A stretch of DNA of 64,000 nt from Priestia koreensis. Lineage in GTDB: Bacteria; Bacillota; Bacilli; Bacillales; Bacillaceae_H. Below, piece after piece: positions 42,034 through 50,443 of the stretch. The stretch covers positions 141,923 through 205,922 of the forward strand of contig NZ_LILC01000002.1 of the NCBI RefSeq assembly GCF_001274935.1. The letters run 5' to 3'. Both the position numbers and the translations under genes were made by a program. How positions within the stretch are numbered: position 1 is the first letter of the stretch; each line of letters begins with the position of its first letter. The notes below the pieces were generated by a model that was not told the origin of the DNA, did not search any database, and saw only the letters and a program-made list of their open reading frames with translations.

Positions 42034-42762
42034 TTAGTTCTTCAGCATCATTTCTAATGCGCGTTTTAAATCTTTTTGCCAATATTTCCATGTATGATTA
42101 CCCGCAAATTCCTCGTAAAAAACGCTATAGTTTTTTTCTTGCATAAGCGTATGAAGAGAGCGGTTTGGCTCTAAGAAATCTTGCACTTTACCATCTGTTG
42201 TGGATACGGCCGTTTCTTCTGTACCGATGATGTGATACAAATCAAGCAACGAAACGTGCTCGGATTGTTTCACTTGCTCTAAAACAGATTCGTCAACGTA
42301 AGGAGACTGCATAATCACTTTTCCAAACGTATGAGGATATGTCAGTGCAGCAGTAAGTGAAACCGTCGCCCCGAGGGAGTCCCCAATAAGTGCGCGTGCT
42401 TTGCCCATTTGAAGCGTTGGAAAACGTTCGTCTAAAAACGGAACGAGTTCGTGTGCAAGAAAACGAACGTACTGGTCACGCTGTGCGCCCTCTGGATGGT
42501 ATTTTTGACGGCGATCCTCAACCGATTTATACGGAATGCCAACGAAGATCGTTTGCTCAATGTTCGCTTCGGAAAGCAGCTCTTCGAGAACACGAGGAGT
42601 ACGTCCGAGCGTATAATAATCGCGACCGTCTTGTGCAATGAGTAACGTATATTTGTAAAGCGGTGAAAACGTAGAAGGAAGATAAATCATAAGCGTGAGA
42701 TCTTCTTGAAGCGACTCACTGAAAAACGTTATTTCTTCTACTTTTCCTTGTGCCTGAGCCAT
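42034..42762 (-). CDS. yjcH: Esterase of the EsterAse D / YjcH type
   Basis: A 242-residue alpha/beta-hydrolase of the putative esterase family. The nucleophile motif is ALIGDSLGATVSL (Ser, about residue 127), the acid lies near IIGTEETAVST, and the His is in EFAGNHTWKYWQ. Cytosolic: no signal peptide. Substrate unknown. Upstream, 25 bases from the start, is a cre-like box, so carbon repression is possible. Gene order as in B. subtilis. Confidence 0.88.
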   Translation of the reverse strand: MAQAQGKVEEITFFSESLQEDLTLMIYLPSTFSPLYKYTLLIAQDGRDYYTLGRTPRVLEELLSEANIEQTIFVGIPYKSVEDRRQKYHPEGAQRDQYVRFLAHELVPFLDERFPTLQMGKARALIGDSLGATVSLTAALTYPHTFGKVIMQSPYVDESVLEQVKQSEHVSLLDLYHIIGTEETAVSTTDGKVQDFLEPNRSLHTLMQEKNYSVFYEEFAGNHTWKYWQKDLKRALEMMLKN

Positions 42763-42786
42763 TGTGTCATCTCCTATAGTAAAATA

Positions 42787-42801
42787 TTGAAAGCGCTACC
42801 T
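42787..42801. promoter_or_regulatory. cre-like box ahead of yjcH
   Basis: TTGAAAGCGCTACCT matches every position of WTGNAANCGNWNNCW. It lies 25 bases before the yjcH start on the opposite strand sense, in the place expected for a promoter-proximal CcpA operator. Confidence 0.55.
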
Positions 42802-42991
42802 AATCAGTGCGCAAACGGACTTTAATTGGGATAAAAAGCACCGTTATTTGATCTACTTCTATATTAGCATAAATTACAAAAAAGAAGCACGTTCCTCGTA
42901 TTAGAACACACATTTCTCGGTTCATTTTAGTTGGTTTTTGGAAGTATTTATGTCATTCTAGTCATATAGTCATCAGAGAGGAGAATGCATG

Positions 42992-43531
42992 ATGAGTGAA
43001 CAAAAATTTGTCCCAAGTAAAGACGTAACGAAAGCAACGCTTGACGCTTTAACGGAGCGCGGCGTCACCATTTTAGACATTGCAGAAATCGTGTATGAAA
43101 TGCAAATTCCCTATAACCCGTCTCTAACGATGGAGGAATGCACAGCGAGCGTGGAGCGCGTTCTGCAAAAACGTGAAATTCAGCATGCGCTTCTAGTCGG
43201 AATTGAACTTGATAAATTAGCAGAGCAAGGCAAGCTATCAGAACCACTGCAAACGATTATTGAACAAGACGAAGGTCTTTTTGGCGTTGATGAAACGATT
43301 GCGCTCGGTGCAGTGCTCACATACGGAAGTATTGCGGTCACAACGTTCGGTCACTTAGATAAAGTAAAGCGCGGAATTATTAGTAAGCTAGATTCCAAGA
43401 AACTAAGCGGGGTGAATACGTTCCTAGATGACCTCGTTGCAAGCGTAGCAGCAAGCGCGGCAAGCAGGGTCGCTCATCGTCACCGTGATCAAATTGAGCA
43501 AGAAGCAGAAAAAGATGCACCGGCTTTATAA
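42992..43531 (+). CDS. pgpA: Phosphatidylglycerophosphatase A family protein
   Basis: The 179-residue product has the PgpA-family core: HALLVGIELDKLAEQGKL, EDEG-like EQDEGLFGVDETIALGAVL, YGSIAVTTFGHLDKVKRGII. In B. subtilis the relative is YutG. The enzyme would dephosphorylate phosphatidylglycerol phosphate in phospholipid synthesis, though the protein lacks the membrane helices of E. coli PgpA and is soluble-looking. ATG 42992 is better placed than ATG 42989 relative to GAGAGGAG. Confidence 0.85.
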   Translation: MSEQKFVPSKDVTKATLDALTERGVTILDIAEIVYEMQIPYNPSLTMEECTASVERVLQKREIQHALLVGIELDKLAEQGKLSEPLQTIIEQDEGLFGVDETIALGAVLTYGSIAVTTFGHLDKVKRGIISKLDSKKLSGVNTFLDDLVASVAASAASRVAHRHRDQIEQEAEKDAPAL

Positions 43532-43724
43532 GGTAGAGAAAACGCTGTTGGGGGATGCTCAGCAGTGTTTTTTTATGTAACAGAAGGATATTCATTTTTT
43601 TAAAAAGAATTTTACATACATCTACTTTTTTATTTAGCGATCTTTCTTACTATTGAACAAGTAACGAATCACGTTACAACACAACTCTTTAAGATGGAGG
43701 AGTGACAAAGAGGAGGTCTACACT

Positions 43725-43820
43725 GTGGAAAATTCCCTGCAATTTGCGCCTATTCTCGTTTGGGCCATTCTGACGATTATTGTGGTATACATCGTTATAC
43801 GGATTTTGAGAAAACGATAA
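43725..43820 (+). CDS. Very small single-helix membrane protein
   Basis: A 31-residue open frame, GTG start 6 bases after AAGAGGAGGTC, encoding ENSLQFAPILVWAILTII, a hydrophobic helix, ending in VIRILRKR. A good terminator follows. The strong ribosome-binding site, single helix and basic tail support a real peptide; its role is unknown. Confidence 0.65.
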   Translation: MENSLQFAPILVWAILTIIVVYIVIRILRKR

Positions 43821-43823
43821 AAA

Positions 43824-43857
43824 AATGCTGTTGAGATGATCAACAGCATTCTTTTAT
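43824..43857 (+). terminator. Terminator after the 31-residue gene
   Basis: AATGCTGTTGA pairs with TCAACAGCATT, followed by CTTTTAT. Confidence 0.85.
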
Positions 43858-43932
43858 AAGATGTGGCTATTTCAATACAGCGAGGGAAGAGGGAGGAGTT
43901 GATTCTAGCTTTGTTGCAACACGAAAATGAGG

Positions 43933-44412
43933 CTATTCATGAAGTGGAATGGTCATGAGCTTGTTGAGTTCATGCATTCCTACTCCTTCATAAAATTTAA
44001 CCGCGTTGTTGTTCACTGACCACACCGTCAGCTGCAAATCAGAAGCGCCCTTTTGTTTGGCCCATTCCTTTGACACATGAAAAAGCTGCTTTCCGATGCC
44101 GCGATGCCGATGATCTCGGTGTACGCCAAAATATTGAATATACGCGGTATAGCGAGGTGGATATTGATTCACAGCGGGGGTGTACATCAGCTCAACGACT
44201 GAAACACCAACGATTTCCTGGTTATAAACGGCTACTAAAATATCGTTCGTCGAATAAAAAAGCATCGATTGATATTGAGTAGGAGAGAGAACGGTCGCGT
44301 TTTTTTCAAAATTCATTGGCAGCATTTCTGCATGAAGCCGCTGTGTATCGCTTAGTAACTTGTTCACCTCATGATAATCCTGCGTATTGGCAGGCCGATA
44401 CGTAATCATCAT
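43933..44412 (-). CDS. GNAT-family acetyltransferase
   Basis: A 159-residue GNAT protein: ITYRPANTQDYHEVNKLLSD opening, ILVAVYNQEIVGVSVVEL, then the acetyl-CoA loop YFGVHRDHRHRGIGKQLF and DLQLTVWSVNNNAVKFYEGVG. Substrate unknown. No strong ribosome-binding site before either of the two leading ATG codons. Confidence 0.88.
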   Translation of the reverse strand: MMITYRPANTQDYHEVNKLLSDTQRLHAEMLPMNFEKNATVLSPTQYQSMLFYSTNDILVAVYNQEIVGVSVVELMYTPAVNQYPPRYTAYIQYFGVHRDHRHRGIGKQLFHVSKEWAKQKGASDLQLTVWSVNNNAVKFYEGVGMHELNKLMTIPLHE

Positions 44413-44587
44413 GCTTTCAACCTACTTTGTAGAGAAAATTTCGTTAAAGCAATGCTGAGAGATCATTGTTTCTTCTTCATCATATGTATAGGCCGGGCTC
44501 TTGGTTAGCAGATATTTTTTTACGTGCTTCTCAAATAAAAAAGGAATTATTTCTCATACTAAGGAAAACAACGTAGGAGTGAGTCGC

Positions 44588-45247
44588 GTGAGAAAGCTCT
44601 TTTTGATTGGTCTATTTTTTATTGCAATGGGAACAAAAGAGGCAGGAGCATCAGGCTTTGAAGCGATTAGAAGCTGGCCACATCAGCAAACCATTCTATC
44701 TGCAAAAGAAGAACAAGGAAGGTATAAGGGATTTGTCATCAACATTCAGCAATCCAAAAAGTATTTTCCGTATTGGACTGCCCTTAAGGACCAGCGCGCA
44801 CAGCCAAGCATGCGCACATTTGATTTAGACGGAGATAAGCGAAATGAATATATTGTCTTCTTGCCCCAAAAGCACGAAAACGGTGAATTTGTCAACGAGG
44901 CAAAGGTGCTGAAGCTCACAAAAGCAGGTATTCAAGAAATTGGCGTCAGCGATGTTCGGAAGCTTTTAGTAAAGGAAGTAAAGTACTACATCAACAAGCA
45001 AAACTTCTACGTACAGGTCGATCAAAAAAACGTGCTGAAGCTAAAACATGAAACGCAGGCACCGAAGCTACTCATTGACTCTTTTGTACTTTATGATGTC
45101 GAAGATGAGCAGCTAAAGGCAAAGGTACGATTAGTTGATCACAAAGGAAAATACCTTGGGGTGTTTGAAGTGCTCTATGACTACAAGCAACCGGCGAAGA
45201 TGACTCCAGTTAAGACGGTGTTTAAGCAGGCGGGTTCTACGAAGTGA
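44588..45247 (+). CDS. Secreted protein of unknown function
   Basis: A 219-residue protein from GTG 44588, 8 bases after GTAGGAG. The first 22 residues are a signal peptide (MRKLFLIGLFFIAMGTKEAGA). The rest has repeated beta-type segments (KGFVINIQQSKKYFPYWTAL, TFDLDGDKRNEYIVFL with an Asp-rich DLDGDKRNE turn that could bind calcium). I recognise no family. It is flanked by GNAT and DUF3885 genes on the other strand. Confidence 0.75.
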   Translation: MRKLFLIGLFFIAMGTKEAGASGFEAIRSWPHQQTILSAKEEQGRYKGFVINIQQSKKYFPYWTALKDQRAQPSMRTFDLDGDKRNEYIVFLPQKHENGEFVNEAKVLKLTKAGIQEIGVSDVRKLLVKEVKYYINKQNFYVQVDQKNVLKLKHETQAPKLLIDSFVLYDVEDEQLKAKVRLVDHKGKYLGVFEVLYDYKQPAKMTPVKTVFKQAGSTK

Positions 45248-45250
45248 ACG

Positions 45251-45281
45251 AAAAGGCATGCGAACGAGCCGCATGCCTTTT
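45251..45281. terminator. Bidirectional terminator
   Basis: AAAAGGCATGCG pairs with CGCATGCCTTTT between the secreted protein gene and the convergent DUF3885 gene. Confidence 0.88.
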
Positions 45282-45284
45282 CCA

Positions 45285-45944
45285 TTATTTAATTCTAAGA
45301 CGTTCTTCAATATCCTGCCGATCGTACTCAGCGATCCAGCTTTTGTATGTTTCGTAAAGAGGGCGTATCGTATCCGCATTAAGAGAAGTGACTTCGCATC
45401 CACGATCATCATATAAGAAAAAGGTTACATTTTTCGTAGTGTTCACAAAAAGCACGTCTGGATAGCCGATAGCGTATCCACCAAATCGCGGCTTCAATGG
45501 AAAGTCTTCATGGATGGCGCTTTTTAGTAAAGGTAAAATACGAATATCATTGCGCTTACAGTTCAAGGAAAACTGCTGCATTTCATCGCCTTCCTCATCG
45601 TTTTCAAAGGGATAAGGATATGTATGAACGTGAAGTCGATATAGCGCTCTTTTATCTTTTAGATAAGGTTGGTACACCTTCAACGGTCGAACGTTTTTCT
45701 TCTCGTACTTTGATTTATACATGTTTGTTACCCAAATAAGCTCATCATCAGGATGAAATAACTCGTCAAAAATGGTCATGGCCTGCTGGTAAACGAGTTG
45801 GAAGTAGTCATTATTTATGCCATCTACATCATTTAGTGGTGAAAGATCGTCACCTAGGGAAAAGTGAATCCCAAACTCGCTTTGATGATAGAGGTGAGGA
45901 GTTCGCCTAAGATTAGGGTGGTAGGTTTGTAAATAATCATTCAT
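45285..45944 (-). CDS. DUF3885-domain protein
   Basis: A 219-residue soluble protein of the DUF3885 group (GIHFSLGDDLSPLN; the C-terminal segment FFLYDDRGCEVTSLNADTIRPLYETY is the domain's conserved end, key residues Y, D, D, R, G, D). Role unknown; members occur singly or near toxin-immunity genes. No signal peptide. Start at 45944, reverse strand. Confidence 0.8.
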   Translation of the reverse strand: MNDYLQTYHPNLRRTPHLYHQSEFGIHFSLGDDLSPLNDVDGINNDYFQLVYQQAMTIFDELFHPDDELIWVTNMYKSKYEKKNVRPLKVYQPYLKDKRALYRLHVHTYPYPFENDEEGDEMQQFSLNCKRNDIRILPLLKSAIHEDFPLKPRFGGYAIGYPDVLFVNTTKNVTFFLYDDRGCEVTSLNADTIRPLYETYKSWIAEYDRQDIEERLRIK

Positions 45945-45968
45945 GTTCTATATGTCCTTTCATAAAAA

Positions 45969-46000
45969 CCGCACGTCAAATGAAATCATTTGACGTGCGG
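45969..46000 (-). terminator. Terminator after the N-acetyltransferase gene
   Basis: CCGCACGTCAAATGA (45969-45983) pairs with TCATTTGACGTGCGG (45986-46000); on the - strand GGTTTTTATG follows. Confidence 0.88.
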
Positions 46001-46008
46001 CTGCAATT

Positions 46009-46767
46009 TTAGCGCACGGGCACTTTATCAATATGAAAGCAGTGATCCAAAATTCCTTTTAAGTGTTCAGAAGGAATGTGCTGCTTTAGTTTCTTTTCAT
46101 TTGTTGTAATCGTAAGCGTATTTCCAGATAGCGTAATTCGGCCGTCCTCTGTTGCAACCGTTGTTAAGTTCGTCTGTGTGAACGGAGACTGTGGAGACGT
46201 TTGATTGAACTCACACATCGGTGTAAAATCAAGCAAATCCTTCGGCTCTTTTTCCAGGCGATATTTCGTTTTCCATTGGCCGTTTTCGGCCTTTTGGAAG
46301 TCATACGTACGATCCTCAAGGTGAACAATACGATAATCACCGCTCACATCGGATACAACGTCACCTGTCAGTGGAATAGGCTTACGAACGGAATCACCAA
46401 ACCCAACATCCACAATATATTCCTCGCCGTCTAACAGAACGAGAGTAGTTGCATGGCTACCGGTAATCGTCCACGTTTCATCAGGCTTTCTAACTGTTGC
46501 TGAAATAAGCTGTGCTTCATAGCCAAGTTCACGTAGCAATGTACAAAACAAGCTGTTTAACTCATAGCAAAAGCCGCCCCGGTGATGGCGAACAACTTTA
46601 TCATAAAAGCGCTCCACGTCTAACACAATGGGCACCTGATTAATTACATCTAAATTCTCAAAAGGCACGTGCAGCATATGTTGCTCCTGCAAGTAGCTCA
46701 AATACTCAAAACTCACATCATGTCGGTATGCGGCATGAAATCGATCCAAATACGTTTGTACATCCAT
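46009..46767 (-). CDS. nat: Arylamine N-acetyltransferase
   Basis: A 252-residue NAT enzyme transferring acetyl groups from acetyl-CoA to arylamines or hydrazines. The catalytic triad is visible: Cys in HHRGGFCYELNSLFC (about residue 70), His in ITGSHATTLV, and Asp in EYIVDVGFGDS. The start region RFHAAYRHDVSFEYLSYLQ and the segment HVPFENLDV are typical. Start ATG at 46767 follows AAGGGGGAATGAAAT. Confidence 0.92.
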   Translation of the reverse strand: MDVQTYLDRFHAAYRHDVSFEYLSYLQEQHMLHVPFENLDVINQVPIVLDVERFYDKVVRHHRGGFCYELNSLFCTLLRELGYEAQLISATVRKPDETWTITGSHATTLVLLDGEEYIVDVGFGDSVRKPIPLTGDVVSDVSGDYRIVHLEDRTYDFQKAENGQWKTKYRLEKEPKDLLDFTPMCEFNQTSPQSPFTQTNLTTVATEDGRITLSGNTLTITTNEKKLKQHIPSEHLKGILDHCFHIDKVPVR

Positions 46768-46921
46768 ATTTCATTCCCCCTTATCCCTAATAATGTATCC
46801 TTTATTCCCTAACGATCTCTTATCATCATAATGATCACTCATTTTCAAAAAACACTTAAAAACAGTGTACCAAACTTCCCTCAACGCTTCCAACTTCAAC
46901 TCCATTACCCTTAAAAAAGCG

Positions 46922-46951
46922 TTGACAACCCTACCAAAAACTTCATATAAT
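46922..46951 (+). promoter_or_regulatory. Consensus sigma-A promoter of the tRNA gene
   Basis: TTGACA (46922-46927) and TATAAT (46946-46951), both perfect, with an 18-base spacer, end 17 bases before the tRNA. Confidence 0.9.
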
Positions 46952-46968
46952 ATACCTATACTAAACAT

Positions 46969-47040
46969 GACTTGTTAGCTCAGTGGGAGAGCACTTCCTT
47001 GACAGGGAAGGGGTCGGGGGTTCAAGTCCCTCACAGGTCA
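46969..47040 (+). tRNA. tRNA-Val (anticodon GAC)
   Basis: A complete 72-base cloverleaf: acceptor GACTTGT/ACAGGTC (one G-T pair), D arm GCTC/GAGC, anticodon arm CTTCC-TTGACAG-GGAAG with anticodon GAC, T arm GGGGG-TTCAAGT-CCCTC, and discriminator A. The 3' CCA is not encoded. It stands alone with its own consensus promoter and terminator, away from any rRNA operon. Confidence 0.93.
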
Positions 47041-47047
47041 TACGATT

Positions 47048-47089
47048 AAAAAGCTGAAACTTTTGTTGAAACAGGGTTTCAGCTTTTTT
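47048..47089 (+). terminator. Terminator after tRNA-Val
   Basis: AAAAAGCTGAAAC pairs with GTTTCAGCTTTTT; T run of six. Confidence 0.88.
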
Positions 47090-47502
47090 GTGTTCAAGAA
47101 ATAACATAGCCCAGTTTCATATTGAGCTGAGCTAATTGTTTTGACTTTTTAAATTGATAAAGCGGGAGAACAGTAAGTAGCTTATTAATACTAGCTAACA
47201 AAAATAATTCCAATCATATCTCGTCTCACCTTATATCAACCCCTAGTTTTTAAAGTTCACTAACTAAATTTTAATAGTTTTATCCGCTTTGTTGTGTTAA
47301 AATTTGGTAAATTATAGATGGAGAACATAGATTAAAACGATAACATCCTGATAAGTCCATTCAACTTATATTGTTGAGGTGTATCTACAGTCTCTTTTAA
47401 ATGGTCTATCACATAAAGCCAAATTATAAATTTCTTCATTAATGAAACTAAATTTATAACGTATCAACTTACCGAGTAGCGTCTCAGATTGGAGGGAAAT
47501 CC
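47090..47502. other. AT-rich intergenic region
   Basis: I see no gene, RNA structure or clear promoter in this stretch between the tRNA terminator and the methyltransferase gene. It is rich in A and T with several direct TTTAAA-like runs. Confidence 0.4.
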
Positions 47503-48249
47503 ATGAAAAATGAATTTAAAAACAAAACAAAAGAATACGTAAAGGGAAGACCTACCTATCCAGCAGAAGTATTAAAGATGATGAGGCAGCTAGGTGTGAA
47601 TCAGGAGTCTATCATCGCAGATATTGGAGCCGGTACGGGGATTCTTACTCATATGTTAGGGAGTTTAGGTTGTAGTGTTCTTGCAATTGAGTCAAGTGAA
47701 CAAATGGTAGAAGAGTGCAAAGTCTACTGTGAGGATGTTCACAATATCGAGATTATTAAAGCTTCAGCAGAAGAAACCACATTAATAAACAATAGTGTGG
47801 ATGTAATTACGGTTGCCCAAGCTTTTCATTGGTTTGATAAGGAATTATGTAAGCCAGAGTTTCAACGAATTTTGAAAGAGGACGGATATGTGGTGATTGT
47901 CTGGAACGATATGCAGTTAGAAAGCCCACTTGCGAAAGAATACACACAGCTGTTAAAGAAATATACAGTTAAAACAACGGCTGCAATTGCGAAATTTGAT
48001 CCGGATGAAGAAAAGCGTCAATTCTTTGGACAAGACTATACAAAAATGTATTACGACAACTGGCAAACCGTATCAGAGGAAGGGTTTGTAGCAGGAGCGC
48101 TATCACTATCTTACACACCGTCAGAATTGGATTCTACGTACGACGAGTTTGTCACAGATCTTCGCGAACTTTTCTCCAACTATCAGCAAAAAGAGCGGGT
48201 GACGTTTTATTATAAAACTGAAGTATACATTTGTCAGTTTGCAAAATAA
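47503..48249 (+). CDS. Class I SAM-dependent methyltransferase
   Basis: A 248-residue methyltransferase of the Methyltransf_11 type: SAM-binding motif I IADIGAGTGILTHML (about residue 40), acidic motif II VLAIESSEQM, and the motif VITVAQAFHWFDKE seen in UbiE/TRM9-like small-molecule methyltransferases. Substrate unknown. Start ATG after TTGGAGGGAAATCC. A terminator shared with the convergent small gene follows. Confidence 0.88.
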   Translation: MKNEFKNKTKEYVKGRPTYPAEVLKMMRQLGVNQESIIADIGAGTGILTHMLGSLGCSVLAIESSEQMVEECKVYCEDVHNIEIIKASAEETTLINNSVDVITVAQAFHWFDKELCKPEFQRILKEDGYVVIVWNDMQLESPLAKEYTQLLKKYTVKTTAAIAKFDPDEEKRQFFGQDYTKMYYDNWQTVSEEGFVAGALSLSYTPSELDSTYDEFVTDLRELFSNYQQKERVTFYYKTEVYICQFAK

Positions 48250-48266
48250 TGGATTGCTTGTATCAA

Positions 48267-48297
48267 AAAGAGCCCTGCTTAAAAGCAAGGCTCTTTA
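48267..48297. terminator. Bidirectional terminator
   Basis: AAAGAGCC pairs with GGCTCTTT, and CTGCTT/AAGCA extends the fold inward. Confidence 0.75.
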
Positions 48298-48312
48298 ACA
48301 TTGAACGATTTA

Positions 48313-48561
48313 TCACTTCAAATACGTGCGCAGCTGATCATCACAGCTTTCCAACCGCTTCACCTCGGAATGGGGATACCCATCCACATTCGTTTTTACT
48401 GCACAAAGACAGCAAGAGCAGTGCACTTTTCCTTTTGCAAAATAGCCAACAGAAGGAACGTGCCAACCTGTATGTTCGGCAAGCCTCGTCTTACGCTGGA
48501 TAACTCTTCTACGATGATAGCGATAATAGGAATGTGTTCGATTTTTGTGATTTGGTTTCAT
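48313..48561 (-). CDS. Small basic Cys-motif protein
   Basis: An 82-residue protein: a very basic first half (NHKNRTHSYYRYHRRRVIQR) and a C-terminal half with AKGKVHCSCCLCAVKT, whose closely spaced Cys could bind zinc. I recall similar short proteins in many Bacillaceae, mostly annotated hypothetical. ATG 48561 is 9 bases after AAGGAG (reverse strand). A nucleic-acid-binding role is only a guess from charge. Confidence 0.75.
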   Translation of the reverse strand: MKPNHKNRTHSYYRYHRRRVIQRKTRLAEHTGWHVPSVGYFAKGKVHCSCCLCAVKTNVDGYPHSEVKRLESCDDQLRTYLK

Positions 48562-48674
48562 GACCAACAACTCCTTGGGATAAGGCTCAGCCTCTAAAAG
48601 TCCCCCAAAGAACGATTTAGACGATTACAGGCTGAGTATGTTGGTCGTTACTAATTGATTACTATTCACGTATA

Positions 48675-48887
48675 TCACTCCGTATGTGATTTGACTGTTT
48701 TTGCTGAGCGCCACTGTACGCCTAACACATTAATGATTAAAAGCGCAATGAGTCCTCCAAGAACAATTCCTTGAACATTTTTCATAAAGAGGAATGGAAA
48801 GATAAAAATTCCGAACAACGTCACAATCAAATTCATAGCTGAAGCTAGTTTTGGATGCTGCTGAAAAAACTTTCTGATGTGTTTCAC
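48675..48887 (-). CDS. Small membrane protein
   Basis: A 70-residue protein with two hydrophobic helices (MNLIVTLFGIFIFPFLFM and IVLGGLIALLIINVLGV) and basic ends. GTG start at 48887 after GGAG 10 bases upstream. Function unknown. It diverges from the small + strand membrane protein at 49017. Confidence 0.6.
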   Translation of the reverse strand: MKHIRKFFQQHPKLASAMNLIVTLFGIFIFPFLFMKNVQGIVLGGLIALLIINVLGVQWRSAKTVKSHTE

Positions 48888-49016
48888 AAGCTGTTCACTC
48901 CAAAATATGTATTCTGTTTCATTCTATCATTATATTGGAAAATAAACCAAAAATATGGGAGGTTTAAAGGACGTATTTTTCCTTTTTATAATGAAAAAGA
49001 GAAAGGAGGAATTTGT

Positions 49017-49190
49017 TTGGTTTATCGTCTAGCTTTGTTTATTTGTATCTATGTCATATGCCTTACATTTGATTATTATGATACGAAGAGCGTAGAGTTG
49101 GCTGAGAACTTTGTTCAAAGTATTGTTATTGTGGGCGTATATGTAATGTTGAATAAGTTATTTACGAATAAAAGGCATTTTTATAAGTAA
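49017..49190 (+). CDS. Small membrane protein, TTG start
   Basis: A 57-residue protein: helix 1 YRLALFICIYVICLTF, a short charged loop, helix 2 FVQSIVIVGVYVMLNKLF, basic end. TTG 49017 lies 6 bases after AAAGGAGGA, the only good ribosome-binding site here, which decides the start. Function unknown. Confidence 0.6.
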   Translation: MVYRLALFICIYVICLTFDYYDTKSVELAENFVQSIVIVGVYVMLNKLFTNKRHFYK

Positions 49191-49461
49191 TAAAAATAAG
49201 AACCAATTTAAATAAAAAACTAGAACTTTTAACCTATAAATATATTGTCTAAATGACTAATGAAAGGTAAAATTTTGTAGTTGGCTTATGTGACAATGAA
49301 AAGTAAGTGGTGCCAAGAAAACAATAGAATTTAGTACATAGTAAAGTCGCTACATTCTTTCAAAGTATGACGTGAAGAGATGATTAGCTATCGGAAGCTA
49401 TTGAAGTTACCTTTCAGCAGGTGCAATTTCAAAACAAATAAAAGATAGAGATGAAGAGGTT

Positions 49462-50028
49462 ATGATGAAAAAGGAATTATTGTTCGTTGCTTCTGTAGCG
49501 ATGGTGATGGGATTAGCAGGGTGTGGAAGCACGACTGTGTATGTGACGGACGAGTCTAAGACTGAAGCTTCGGTTACAAAGGAAGAGAACGATACAAGTG
49601 TAGAGGTTACTCCTCCTGATGAATCGATTTCAGATGAGGATGTTTCTCCCCCAGAGAACGAGGACGAGGTCTATAGCGAAGAGGATTGGACAACCGATGA
49701 GTCCGTTGATGGCGTCAGCGACTGGGTCGACGAAGAGGACGCAGAGGAAAGCGAATGGACAGAAGATGAAGAGGTAAGTGAAGGAGGCGCAGCTGCTTCT
49801 GCTTCGTCAGATAAGCTATATCGAATACAAGCAGGCGTTTTTTCTGATAATAAGCGTGCAGTCGTGATTCAAAACGAGATTTTACAGAGCGGACTAGAAG
49901 CCGTTGTGACTGAAATAGACGGCCAGTTCGTGGTGTATGCGGGAGCCTTTCGAGAAAAAGCGAACGCAGATCAACGTGTTCAGGCGCTTAAAGACGCAGG
50001 ATTTGATGTTTTCATGAAATATGAATAA
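49462..50028 (+). CDS. Lipoprotein with acidic linker and SPOR domain
   Basis: A 188-residue protein. The first 21 residues are a lipoprotein signal with lipobox LAGC (Cys 21). Residues about 35-115 are extremely acidic and Ser/Glu/Asp-rich (for example SEEDWTTDESVDGVSDWVDE), a likely disordered linker. The C-terminal 70 residues form a SPOR domain (YRIQAGVFSDNKRAVVIQNE and FVVYAGAFREKANADQRVQA), which binds denuded peptidoglycan strands at septa. Predicted membrane-anchored, wall-reaching protein. Partner enzyme unknown. Confidence 0.82.
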   Translation: MMKKELLFVASVAMVMGLAGCGSTTVYVTDESKTEASVTKEENDTSVEVTPPDESISDEDVSPPENEDEVYSEEDWTTDESVDGVSDWVDEEDAEESEWTEDEEVSEGGAAASASSDKLYRIQAGVFSDNKRAVVIQNEILQSGLEAVVTEIDGQFVVYAGAFREKANADQRVQALKDAGFDVFMKYE

Positions 50029-50035
50029 GTTACCG

Positions 50036-50066
50036 AAAAAGCATCGTCATGTGACGGTGCTTTTTC
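50036..50066 (+). terminator. Terminator after the SPOR lipoprotein gene
   Basis: AAAAAGCATCGTCA pairs with TGACGGTGCTTTTT. Confidence 0.88.
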
Positions 50067-50084
50067 TCATTAAAACAGAAGATT

Positions 50085-50190
50085 TGATCGATCATTAACA
50101 GAAAGTGACCGATAAAATCAGCAAATTAGTCGATAGCTCTCAAAAAGTGATCGATAAAACGAGCAAATTGATCGATAGAGCGGTGCCTTA
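50085..50190 (+). repeat. Short CGATAG-type repeat cluster
   Basis: Units of about 20-25 bases recur: GATTTGATCGATCATTAACAG, AAAGTGACCGATAAAATCAG, AAATTAGTCGATAGCTC, AAAAAGTGATCGATAAAACG, AAATTGATCGATAGAGCGG. They have the same core as the array at 63590-64000. No gene is present in 50067-50443, which apart from this cluster shows only AT-rich sequence. Confidence 0.65.
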
Positions 50191-50443
50191 ACTCTAAAAT
50201 ACGTATTGAACAACTTCCATTAATAAAACTATGTTCCAATAGAAAAAATTTTCTACCATAGCAATCCTAAATTACTCGTAAACTAGTAATCTCCCAACTC
50301 AATTAATTCCTACTTCTCAAATCTACCAAATAAGACTTTAGGCTCAATACCTATTTCATCCTAATTTAAAAATATTTTTAGAAAAAACAAAAAAACTGTA
50401 GCAATTTACCTACAATGTAATATAATAATAGTAAATTAATAAT

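Noticed and set aside
46969..47040. Integrated element at the tRNA gene
   Set aside because: No integrase gene and no repeat of the tRNA 3' end was found in the window.
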